Shown piece by piece: positions 1 to 5,012 of a DNA stretch of 5,012 nt. The stretch is taken from NCBI GenBank assembly GCA_016711605.1, contig JADJSS010000050.1, positions 1 to 5,012 on the forward strand, given 5' to 3'. A program made the translations under genes and the position numbers. Each line of letters begins with the position of its first letter. The stretch's first letter is position 1. The notes below the pieces were generated by a model, which saw only the letters and a program-made list of their open reading frames with translations, had not been told where the DNA came from and ran no database searches. Origin of the DNA: Saprospirales bacterium (lineage in GTDB: Bacteria > Bacteroidota > Bacteroidia > Chitinophagales > JADIYW01).

Positions 1-7
1 TTGAACT

Positions 8-19
8 AAACCTTCGGTA
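8..19 (+). repeat. Probable left terminal inverted repeat of the IS91-like element
   Basis: AAACCTTCGGTA here matches, in inverted orientation, AAACCCCGGTT on the complement of 2284-2294, apart from one missing base and a few substitutions. The outer AAACC and the inner CGGTW are shared. It lies directly inside a GAAC tetranucleotide at 3-6. Short imperfect inverted ends are usual in the IS91 family. The match is short, so chance cannot be excluded, but its position just outside both genes supports it. Confidence 0.5.
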
Positions 20-31
20 GCACTTACCGGA
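13..31. repeat. Left-end hairpin
   Basis: Arms TTCGGTA (13-19) and TACCGGA (25-31) pair over seven positions, one of them G-T, around the loop GCACT. The core CGGTA/TACCG is perfect. A hairpin of the same shape lies at 2273-2288 near the other end. In rolling-circle (HUH) elements, end hairpins are typical recognition structures for the transposase, so this is a candidate terIS- or oriIS-type site. Confidence 0.5.
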
Positions 32-39
32 CTTTTAGT

Positions 40-70
40 ACCTTACGAATATAATTAAATTTCGTAAACT
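40..70. promoter_or_regulatory. Dif-like inverted repeat upstream of the recombinase (candidate recombination site or operator)
   Basis: TTACGAA (43-49) and TTCGTAA (61-67) are perfect inverted copies separated by 11 bases. Extended to 12-base arms (40-51 and 59-70) they agree at 8 of 12 positions and flank a 7-base AT-rich centre (52-58). That is the layout of a core site for XerC/D-type tyrosine recombinases. The position, inside the element and directly before the recombinase gene, suggests the recombinase acts here or regulates its own expression. TAAATTTC (56-63) within it resembles the Bacteroidota -7 promoter box TAnnTTTG, but no convincing -33 box was seen. The function is inferred. 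Confidence 0.38.
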
Positions 71-78
71 ATGGCTAC

Positions 79-86
79 AAAAAAAA
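79..86 (+). other. A8 tract, candidate -1 frameshift or slippage site
   Basis: An ATG at 71 opens a frame that ends at TAA 101-103 after ten codons. On this run of eight A, a one-base backward shift (A AAA AAA slippery heptamer at 79-85) would join it to the recombinase frame. The product would begin MATKKKNPEELRENK and continue without a stop into the recombinase, giving about 319 residues in total. The recombinase frame itself is open from base 55 and contains no ATG in this stretch. This could be programmed ribosomal or transcriptional slippage, or an inactivating one-base indel in this copy. Confidence 0.4.
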
Positions 87-189
87 GAATCCGGAGGAGT
101 TAAGAGAAAACAAACTTATCAACCAAGCCAAGCGGGAAGTTCCTGGCTTTACCGAACTGCTTGACCGTTTTGAGCGCACCGTTTCGGTT

Positions 190-1029
190 TTGGGCAGAAG
201 TCAGAGTACTTTTGACAACTATTCTCGCCACGTCGCTTCTATTTCACTCTGTTTTGGCAAAGTCCCCACCATGCTTGATTCAGAACAAGTACATGATTAC
301 TTGTTTTATCTTCAAAAAAAATCAAAAACTCCCTCGCAAACCTATTTTAAGCACTGCGTTTATGGACTTCGCTTCTTGCTTAAATCTGAAGGTTTGCCTT
401 ACGAATACCTTCGTTTGCCCTCAATAAAACACGAGAAGAAACTTCCTGTGGTACTCAGTAAGGAAGAAGTTTGGGCGATGCTCCAAGGTGCCAAACTGCT
501 CAAACATAAAATTCTTATTGGTTTGCTTTATGGCTGTGGGCTTCGTTGTATGGAAGCTAGAAGTGTTCGTTTGCAGGATTTAGATTTTGATCGAAAACAG
601 CTCAAAATCGTTCAGGGAAAAGGTAAAAAGGACCGCTATGTTCCGCTTTCAGAACATTTAATTCGAGGACTAAAAAAGTACATCGAAGCCGAAAAACCCC
701 AAGAGTATCTTTTTAACGGACAGCCTTTGACCAATGGAGCAGGTGGAGATTTTGACAATCGCTATAGTCAGCGTGGCGTGCAATGGGCTGTTAGACAAGT
801 CGCCAAGGCAGCAGGCGTGAAAAAAGAAGTACATACCCATACGCTTCGACACAGTTATGCTACTCATTTGCTCGAAGACGGTATGGATATTATGACCCTT
901 AAAGATCTTTTGGGGCACCAAAACATCGAAACCACGATGGAATATCTGCACATTGCCCAACTCGAAAGTCAGCGCATTTTTAGTCCACTCGATACTCTTT
1001 TCGCAAAATGCAGCCGCTCTTTGAAGTAG
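190..1029 (+). CDS. Tyrosine recombinase/integrase (XerC/D-like) of the IS91-like element
   Basis: This is a site-specific tyrosine recombinase that would cut and rejoin DNA through a covalent 3'-phosphotyrosine. Counted from the TTG at 190 (279 residues), an N-terminal core-binding domain covers about 1-75 and a catalytic domain about 85-265. All six active residues are visible: R119 (CGLRCMEA), K144 (GKGKKDR), H217 and R220 (HTLRH), H243 (LLGHQNIETT) and the nucleophile Y252 (MEYLHIA). The TTG start is only the first usable in-frame start. Protein-like sequence in the same frame extends upstream (residues such as ELLDRFERT just before it), so the true product probably starts near 71 through the A8 tract and is about 319 residues, normal for the family. 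Its 3' end overlaps the transposase start by 22 bases, so the two are probably translated together. Some IS91-family elements carry such a recombinase; its role there is uncertain, possibly resolving multimers or cointegrates. Confidence 0.85.
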   Translation: MGRSQSTFDNYSRHVASISLCFGKVPTMLDSEQVHDYLFYLQKKSKTPSQTYFKHCVYGLRFLLKSEGLPYEYLRLPSIKHEKKLPVVLSKEEVWAMLQGAKLLKHKILIGLLYGCGLRCMEARSVRLQDLDFDRKQLKIVQGKGKKDRYVPLSEHLIRGLKKYIEAEKPQEYLFNGQPLTNGAGGDFDNRYSQRGVQWAVRQVAKAAGVKKEVHTHTLRHSYATHLLEDGMDIMTLKDLLGHQNIETTMEYLHIAQLESQRIFSPLDTLFAKCSRSLK

Positions 1030-2123
1030 CCGATGTGCTGCGAAAAATTGGTTCTAAAATCGAAAACTACGGATTAAACACTTGGCAACTCCGCACGCTT
1101 TCTGTTATCAAAAAGTGCCGAACTTCGGCTTTGGGCGGCCATATTGATGCTTGCGATAGTTGTGGAAATCTTACTATAAGTTACAACTCTTGCCGCAATC
1201 GCCATTGTCCCAAGTGTCAGGGTAAAAACAGGGAAGATTGGATAGCAAAAAGAGAAACGGAACTCTTACCAGTGCCTTATTTCCACGTAGTTTTCACTTT
1301 GCCCGAGGCAATCAATTCTTTAGCGATGCATCAGCCAAAAATCGTGTATGATATTTTGTTTGAAGCCACTTGGGAAACACTTCAAACTTTTGCCAAAGCC
1401 AAAGAAATGCAAATGGGAATGATTGCGGTTTTGCACACTTGGGGACAGCAATTGAGTTTGCATCCGCACCTGCATTGTATTGTTCCTGGAGGGGGCGTGG
1501 ACAAAAACGGGCAATGGAAAAACAGCCACACCGATGGTAAGTTTCTGTTTCCTGTAAAGGCCTTGTCGAAGGTATTCAGGGCTAAATATTGCGAAAAACT
1601 CAAAGCAAAAACGCCAATCAAATATGAGCAGATACGACAGGAATTATGGCAAAAACCGTGGGTGGTATTTGCCAAACGCCCCTTTGGAAACCCAAAATCT
1701 GTGGTGGAATATTTGGGTAGATACACCCACAAAATAGCCATTAGCAACCATCGAATCAAAGATATTAGTGATCAAAATGTCACTTTTGATTACAAAGATT
1801 ACCGAATGGTGGGAGTCAAAAAACAAATGACACTCACACATCAGGAGTTTATCAGGCGATTTTCATTGCATATTTTGCCCAAACGTTTTGTAAAAATTCG
1901 TCATTATGGTTTTTTGAGTAGCACTTGGAAACGTCAAAAATTGAGAATTTTACAGGAGAAACTCCTAGTTACGGTCTTGGAAAAAGTTGAAAAGAAACCC
2001 TTTTTACCAAAGTGCCCTTGTTGCAAAACAGGCAATTTACATCGAATTGCGGTTTTTGACCAGCGTGGTCCGCCTGCTTGGTATCTTGGCAGCGGCCAAA
2101 ACACAAATCCCTATAAAAACTAA
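1008..2123 (+). CDS. tnpA: IS91-family HUH transposase (Y2 rolling-circle type)
   Basis: This 371-residue transposase would nick one strand at the element's origin end and drive rolling-circle-like transposition without a target duplication. A zinc-binding N-terminal domain shows C49, C52, C62, H66, C67 and C70 (CDSCG ... CRNRHCPKC). The metal-binding HUH motif is H154-L-H156 within LHPHLHCIVPGGG. The two candidate nucleophile tyrosines are Y235 and Y239 in EYLGRYTHKIA, the YxxxY spacing known from IS91 itself; ISCR relatives have a single tyrosine. A RHYGFLSS motif (298-305), usual near the family's C-terminus, and a small C-terminal cysteine cluster (C336, C338, C339) follow. The length is normal for Bacteroidota copies and no key residue is missing, so the protein looks active. 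The ATG lies inside the end of the recombinase gene in another frame, which implies translational coupling. Confidence 0.93.
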   Translation: MQPLFEVADVLRKIGSKIENYGLNTWQLRTLSVIKKCRTSALGGHIDACDSCGNLTISYNSCRNRHCPKCQGKNREDWIAKRETELLPVPYFHVVFTLPEAINSLAMHQPKIVYDILFEATWETLQTFAKAKEMQMGMIAVLHTWGQQLSLHPHLHCIVPGGGVDKNGQWKNSHTDGKFLFPVKALSKVFRAKYCEKLKAKTPIKYEQIRQELWQKPWVVFAKRPFGNPKSVVEYLGRYTHKIAISNHRIKDISDQNVTFDYKDYRMVGVKKQMTLTHQEFIRRFSLHILPKRFVKIRHYGFLSSTWKRQKLRILQEKLLVTVLEKVEKKPFLPKCPCCKTGNLHRIAVFDQRGPPAWYLGSGQNTNPYKN

Positions 2124-2192
2124 TTTTATGGGTAAGGGCAGGTATGTCCAAAAGTGAAGGAAAACACGAAAAAACCAACCAGAATTCTGGGC

Positions 2193-2217
2193 AAAAAAAA
2201 GAGGATGCTAGATCCTC
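2193..2217 (-). terminator. Intrinsic terminator for the minus-strand operon
   Basis: Read on the minus strand, GAGGAT-CTAGC-ATCCTC forms a perfect six-pair stem with a five-base loop, followed at once by eight T (complement of the A run 2193-2200). It sits 13 bases past the stop codon of the truncated OsmC gene. By the end repeats it belongs to the IS91-like element, so the element would be supplying the terminator; it would also shield the transposase from antisense transcription. On the plus strand a weaker alternative pairs AGAGGA (2200-2205) with TCCTCT (2226-2231) before a T8 run (2234-2241), so the region may also stop transposase transcripts. Confidence 0.7.
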
Positions 2218-2272
2218 CTATCAATTCCTCTAATTTTTTTTCGATAAATGCATAGTCTGGCGGAAGTGGAAT

Positions 2273-2288
2273 CGGTTCCGTTCAACCG
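2273..2288. repeat. Right-end hairpin of the IS91-like element (candidate oriIS)
   Basis: CGGTT (2273-2277) and AACCG (2284-2288) pair perfectly around the loop CCGTTC. The left-end hairpin (CGGTA/TACCG) has the same stem apart from the innermost pair. It lies downstream of the transposase, where IS91-family elements carry the origin end with a short palindrome. In the other direction the same bases encode part of the tail of the truncated OsmC frame. Confidence 0.5.
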
Positions 2289-2294
2289 GGGTTT
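2284..2294 (-). repeat. Probable right terminal inverted repeat of the IS91-like element
   Basis: On the minus strand this reads AAACCCCGGTT, an imperfect inverted match of 8-19 (AAACCTTCGGTA). It overlaps the outer arm of the right-end hairpin, just as the left repeat overlaps the left hairpin. Family-like OsmC coding sequence resumes a few bases outside it, which fits an element boundary near 2295-2302. Confidence 0.5.
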
Positions 2295-2540
2295 CATTGT
2301 TCGTTTGCACTAGTTCGGCTGTTACATTCTCTATCTCCCAGTTGTTTTTGCGAGCAATAAAACGGACAGTTCCGACTTTGCACATTGCCAAACCGCTTAA
2401 AACAAGTTCTGAGGGTGCTAAACCTAAATCTGTTCCTTTACTTGTGATAGGTTCGTCACCAATAATGGTGTGCTTACCATTAGTGATAATACTTTGGAAG
2501 CCTTCTTCAATGTTTTTAATTTTAATTACTGTTGCCATTT

Positions 2541-3260
2541 TTATATAAATTTAGATTCTAAAAGTTTAATTTTATCAAATATAATAGGAGGATAATATGA
2601 ATGTGCATCTGCACAAATAGTGCATTTTCCAGTTTTAATATTAATATCGTCATCAAGGTCTTGATAAGGAAAAATATTGAATAATAATTCGTGTTGCAAA
2701 AGAGTTCTATAAAATAAAATATGTTGTGATTTTGAAGAAATAGTATCAATGCGATTGAATAATTCTTCTGCACTTTTCAAAATACTTAATAATTCTCTTA
2801 CTCCATCATACATAAGTACATCATCTGTATTATGAATATCTACTTTCATTTGTTCCAAATCATTTAAGAAACATTTTATGGCTCTTTTTCCATACAACAG
2901 TTGTTTTCCATTTGCATCAGAAAACTCATAACTGAAATTTTTTATTGTTTCTTGAAAGAAAGAATAAAAAGTCCGTATTTGTTCTGTATTGTGTTGTTGT
3001 TCTTCCTTTATATTGTCTTTTTCTATTTGATTTTGCACTATGCCATTTGCTGAAAGTTGAGCTTTTAACGCTAAATATAGAAGTATAGAGCCAATGAGTT
3101 GAGAAATAGGATTTGTTATACCGCCAATCGCATCGCCAACAACGCCAAAATTACCAATGCCTGTTTTATTGAGCAATGGAAGTAGTAATGGAAATAAAAA
3201 TGTTAATAAAATACCAAAAAGCAAGAGCCATTTTGCATTTTTATCAAGACTATTTTTCAT
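2541..3260 (-). CDS. Putative phage abortive infection membrane protein (AbiC-like, putAbiC type)
   Basis: This 239-residue protein has two N-terminal membrane helices (about 11-30 and 52-68). The GDAIGGITNPI motif (42-52) at the start of the second helix is the hallmark pattern (G-D-x-x-G-G-x-x-N/A-P) I associate with the putative phage abortive infection family. A charged coiled-coil-like segment (about 70-95) follows, then a helical cytoplasmic domain. The block around residues 181-197 (ILFYRTLLQHELLFNIF) resembles the conserved RxxLxxxEL region near that family's C-terminus, and a C213-x-x-C216 pair follows. Such proteins are thought to act at the inner membrane to block phage growth, but the mechanism is not established. 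The gene lies 46 bases after the Msr gene and two bases before the OsmC gene, so it is probably cotranscribed within a redox-repair operon. The antiphage role is inferred from family resemblance only. Confidence 0.68.
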   Translation of the reverse strand: MKNSLDKNAKWLLLFGILLTFLFPLLLPLLNKTGIGNFGVVGDAIGGITNPISQLIGSILLYLALKAQLSANGIVQNQIEKDNIKEEQQHNTEQIRTFYSFFQETIKNFSYEFSDANGKQLLYGKRAIKCFLNDLEQMKVDIHNTDDVLMYDGVRELLSILKSAEELFNRIDTISSKSQHILFYRTLLQHELLFNIFPYQDLDDDINIKTGKCTICADAHSYYPPIIFDKIKLLESKFI

Positions 3261-3306
3261 TCTTTATTTTTTAAATTGCTTCATTAAAAATTTATGTCTT
3301 CGTCCA

Positions 3307-4278
3307 TTATTTCTTTAGTTTATCCTGATAAAGCGATTTTAATTTTGCTAATTTTGGATTTATTACTGCCATACAATAACCAGTTTCGCTATTGCGATTG
3401 TAATAGTCTTGGTGATTGGCTTCTGCCTTATGGAAATGTTCAAACATTTTCACTTCTGTTACTATCATATCATCGTAGGCAGATTGAACATCTTCAATGA
3501 CCTTTAATGCTTGCATTTTTTCATCGTCTGTTCTGTAAAAAATAATGCTACGATATTGTGTTCCTCTATCAGCACCTTGTTTATTTATAGTCGTAGGATT
3601 GTGAGTAGTTAAATGGATTTTCACTAAATCTTCAAAGCTAATTTCAGAAGGTAAATAAGTAATTTCAATTACTTCAGCGTGACCAGTAGTTCCAGAACAG
3701 ACTTCTCTATATGTAGGATTTATAATTTCACCACCACTATAACCACTCTCTACATTTACAACTCCTTTTAATTGCTGAAACATAGCTTCTGTGCACCAAA
3801 AACAACCACCACCAAATGTAACTTTTTTCTCATCAGATTTTACTTTTTTCAGAGCAACAGCATTTATGCAAAATCTCAATCCACTTGGCATAGGACCATC
3901 TTGAAACACGTGACCTAAATGAGCATCACAAGTGCTACAAGTTGTCTCTATTCGATACATACCAAACGTAACATCTTTGATATAATTGATTGTATTCTCT
4001 TTTATCGGCTGTGTAAAACTAGGCCACCCAGTTCCACTTTGAAATTTTTCTTCGCTGTCAAAAAGTACAGTGTTACAACAAACACAGGCATATTTGCCGG
4101 GTTCAAACAAATTGCACATTTCGGAGCTATGAGCTCTTTCTGTTCCTTTTTTACGAGTTACGTAAAATTGTTCTTCGGTAAGAAGTGATTTCCATTCCTC
4201 TTCCGATTTTTCTATTCTTTGGTCTGGGTTAAGATTGCCATTATTGGCTAATCTTATTACATCTATCCATTTTTGCAT
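3307..4278 (-). CDS. msrBA: Bifunctional peptide methionine sulfoxide reductase MsrB-MsrA
   Basis: This fusion repairs oxidised methionine: MsrB reduces the R and MsrA the S form of the sulfoxide. Numbering is from a longer frame beginning at 4311. MsrB spans about 40-155, with zinc cysteines C76/C79 and C125/C128, HLGHVF (131-136), catalytic C148 in RFCINAVAL and C66 as likely resolving cysteine. MsrA spans about 163-325, with GGGCFWC (catalytic C170) and likely resolving C313 in GYC. I chose the internal methionine (residue 12, base 4278) as start: MQKWIDVIRLANNG resembles the usual N-terminus of Bacteroidota MsrB-MsrA fusions and leaves 7 bases after the upstream stop, while the ATG at 4311 would overlap that gene by 26 bases. 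No signal peptide is visible, so it is cytosolic. The adjacent thioredoxin-like protein is a plausible electron donor. Confidence 0.93.
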   Translation of the reverse strand: MQKWIDVIRLANNGNLNPDQRIEKSEEEWKSLLTEEQFYVTRKKGTERAHSSEMCNLFEPGKYACVCCNTVLFDSEEKFQSGTGWPSFTQPIKENTINYIKDVTFGMYRIETTCSTCDAHLGHVFQDGPMPSGLRFCINAVALKKVKSDEKKVTFGGGCFWCTEAMFQQLKGVVNVESGYSGGEIINPTYREVCSGTTGHAEVIEITYLPSEISFEDLVKIHLTTHNPTTINKQGADRGTQYRSIIFYRTDDEKMQALKVIEDVQSAYDDMIVTEVKMFEHFHKAEANHQDYYNRNSETGYCMAVINPKLAKLKSLYQDKLKK

Positions 4279-4285
4279 ATAAAAT

Positions 4286-4780
4286 TTATTTAATTGTTTG
4301 TAAAAATTCAATTGCTTTTTCGGTATTCAAATGAAAATCATTGAATACTACTTTTCCTTCTTGGTTTATAAAAATAAACCAAGGAGTTCCTCCTGTTCTA
4401 TAATGATACATTACTGTTGAAATATTTTGCGTGCTTTCATCTCCTTCATCTTGTCCAAAAGGAATTTCCAACTTATACTGCTTTTGTGTTTCTTTTAGCT
4501 TTTCAAAAGTATTTTGATTTTTACCTTCAAACACTGATTGAATAGCAAAGAATTTAATAGCTTGGTTGTTTTTTAATGCAGTGACCATTTGTTGTAACGA
4601 AGGCAAGCCTATTTTATGACAGCCAGGACACCAACTTTGAAAACAATACAAAACAATAAACTTTCCTTTAAAATTAGATAATTGTATAGGTTCAGTATCT
4701 TTTCCATTTGCATCAATCCATTTAAATTTTTCCAGTTCTGGGGCATCAAATCCCTCTATACCATATTTTTTATTATTCAT
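4286..4780 (-). CDS. TlpA-like thioredoxin-fold protein (redoxin)
   Basis: This 164-residue protein is a thiol-disulfide oxidoreductase of the TlpA/AhpC-TSA-like class. The active site W50-C51-P52-G53-C54 follows the strand FIVLYCFQS. The cis-proline motif GGTP (130-133) precedes WFIFINQEGKVVF, the usual last strands of the fold. Unlike most TlpA/ResA proteins it has no N-terminal signal or membrane anchor, so it should work in the cytosol. Its start overlaps the stop of the upstream frame as ATGA, which indicates translational coupling, and MsrB-MsrA follows after a short gap. Both Msr domains need a thiol reductant, so a role in recycling them is likely; this is inferred from context. A peroxide-reducing role cannot be ruled out. 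Confidence 0.87.
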   Translation of the reverse strand: MNNKKYGIEGFDAPELEKFKWIDANGKDTEPIQLSNFKGKFIVLYCFQSWCPGCHKIGLPSLQQMVTALKNNQAIKFFAIQSVFEGKNQNTFEKLKETQKQYKLEIPFGQDEGDESTQNISTVMYHYRTGGTPWFIFINQEGKVVFNDFHLNTEKAIEFLQTIK

Positions 4781-4983
4781 TTACCATTTTTATTTATAAG
4801 TAATTTAAACACAGATTTCGCAAATCTAACATATTCATTTGCTTTTAAGTCAAATACTACCCATTTGTAAATGTTTCCATATGGACACAATGGAGCATTT
4901 GTTTCGCTTCCACTACGTAATTCGTATCTATTTGGATCTATATCATATTCTACTTTTCTTATCCTTTTCAATTCAGGTTTCAT
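4777..4983 (-). CDS. Unrecognised small protein, possibly the C-terminus of a longer one
   Basis: I do not recognise this frame. From the ATG at 4983 it encodes 68 residues with a basic start (KPELKRIRK), a middle containing YELRSGSETNAP and CPYG, and an aromatic/basic end (YKWVVFDLKANEYVRFAKS). No membrane segment or signal is visible. Its TGA overlaps the ATG of the TlpA-like gene, so it belongs to the same operon. The same frame stays open upstream to the window edge and reads GNAKPKQGT before the methionine, so the real protein may start outside the window. A second frame also reaches the edge and ends in a TGA that overlaps this ATG (4980-4982), which would instead fit a separate upstream gene. 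Confidence 0.6.
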   Translation of the reverse strand: MKPELKRIRKVEYDIDPNRYELRSGSETNAPLCPYGNIYKWVVFDLKANEYVRFAKSVFKLLINKNGK

Positions 4984-5012
4984 TGTTCCTTGTTTTGGCT
5001 TGGCATTGCCAC

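Larger units (their letters stand above)
7..2296 (+). mobile_element. IS91-family-like element with tyrosine recombinase and HUH transposase
   Basis: The segment holds two overlapping plus-strand genes, a tyrosine recombinase and an IS91-type HUH transposase, bounded by similar inverted ends. The left edge (8-19) reads AAACCTTCGGTA. The complement of the right edge (2294-2284) reads AAACCCCGGTT. Each runs into a short hairpin of the form CGGTW-loop-WACCG. GAAC stands at 3-6 just outside the left edge and GTTC at 2299-2302 just outside the right; IS91-family elements are known to use GAAC/CAAG-type tetranucleotide targets (or their complements) and to make no target duplication. On the right the element runs into the truncated OsmC gene. 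The family call is firm from the transposase; the exact tips are inferred from the repeats and may be off by several bases, and the left tip lies at the window edge. Confidence 0.72.
2230..2538 (-). pseudogene. OsmC/Ohr-family protein, 3'-truncated by the IS91-like element
   Basis: OsmC-family proteins are cytosolic thiol peroxidases that reduce organic hydroperoxides with a pair of cysteines. The N-terminal half is recognisable: beta strands with NGKHTIIGDEP (20-30), then LGLAPSELVLSGLAMCKVGTV with C53 as the first active cysteine at the start of the central helix. Family proteins usually run to about 130-150 residues and carry a second conserved cysteine in the C-terminal half. This frame stops at 102 residues and lacks that half. 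Family-like sequence ends near residue 80 (about base 2300); the remaining tail is encoded by the right end of the IS91-like element, including its end hairpin. It follows the abortive-infection-like gene by two bases, so it is the last gene of the operon. Peroxidase activity is probably lost. I infer truncation from length and the missing motif; no alignment was run. Confidence 0.75.

Noticed and set aside
93..99. GGAGGAG, a strong Shine-Dalgarno-like sequence
   Set aside because: No ATG, GTG or TTG follows in the recombinase frame at usable spacing, and Bacteroidota rarely use such sites. It encodes Glu-Glu in the extended frame.
71..103. Short ORF MATKKRIRRS with its own ATG and stop
   Set aside because: Ten codons are too few to call a gene; it is better explained as the displaced start of the recombinase across the A8 tract.
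1320..1841. Minus-strand ORFs of 65-125 codons inside the transposase gene
   Set aside because: They are antisense to an intact transposase with all motifs and have no recognisable domain; the same holds for the minus-strand frame at 670-960 inside the recombinase.
2124..2229. Gap between transposase and truncated OsmC searched for a further gene or small RNA
   Set aside because: Only the terminator hairpin is supported; the minus-strand frame 1969-2178 has no start context or domain.
2230..2245. A8 run at the end of the OsmC frame as a frameshift site that could restore the normal C-terminus
   Set aside because: The alternative frame ends within about nine codons in a basic tail (IRGIDRRI) unlike the OsmC C-terminal half.
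3261..3306. Possible internal promoter in front of the abortive-infection-like gene
   Set aside because: A TAAATTTT stretch resembles the Bacteroidota -7 box, but no -33 TTG is at the right distance and the region is simply AT-rich.
3919..4188. Plus-strand ORF of 89 codons, and another at 3294-3500
   Set aside because: They are antisense to the MsrB-MsrA gene, whose cysteine motifs prove the minus frame.
1..5012. CRISPR repeats, tRNA or rRNA genes
   Set aside because: No regularly spaced direct repeats, cloverleaf arms or rRNA-like segments were seen on either strand.

Overview
The window looks like Bacteroidota (Flavobacteriia or Cytophagia type) chromosome or accessory DNA. It is AT-rich, most starts lack a Shine-Dalgarno sequence, and the protein families (MsrB-MsrA fusion, TlpA-like thioredoxin, a two-helix abortive-infection-type membrane protein, an IS91-like element carrying a tyrosine recombinase) fit that phylum. 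No 16S or other phylogenetic marker is present, so the assignment is an inference. Two blocks face each other.

Left block (about 7-2296, plus strand): a complete-looking IS91-family-like mobile element. It carries a tyrosine recombinase with all six catalytic residues, overlapped by 22 bases with an HUH transposase that has an N-terminal zinc cluster, an HLH metal motif and two tyrosines spaced YxxxY. The outer edges share a short imperfect inverted repeat (AAACC-YY-CGGTW) that runs into a small hairpin at each end; these are my best estimate of the element's tips. The recombinase frame is open well upstream of any in-frame ATG. The only suitable ATG (71) is in another frame and joins it only by a -1 shift on a run of eight A. 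A dif-like inverted repeat (TTACGAA/TTCGTAA) lies directly in front of the recombinase.

Right block (2230-5012, minus strand, transcribed right to left): a tightly packed thiol-redox/repair gene set. The order is an unrecognised small or C-terminal ORF (4777-4983), a cytosolic TlpA-like thioredoxin-fold protein (ATGA overlap), a bifunctional methionine sulfoxide reductase MsrB-MsrA (7-base gap), a putative phage abortive-infection membrane protein (46-base gap) and an OsmC-like protein (2-base gap). The thioredoxin-like protein could feed electrons to the Msr enzyme, and OsmC would remove organic peroxides, so the group reads as an oxidant-defence unit with an antiphage-type gene inside it.

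Junction: the OsmC gene is truncated. Its N-terminal half, including the first active cysteine, is normal, but family-like sequence stops at about residue 80. The last ~20 residues are encoded by the right end of the IS91-like element, which also supplies the stop codon and a good minus-strand intrinsic terminator (2193-2217). The main story of the window is thus an IS91-like element that landed in the last gene of a redox/defence operon.
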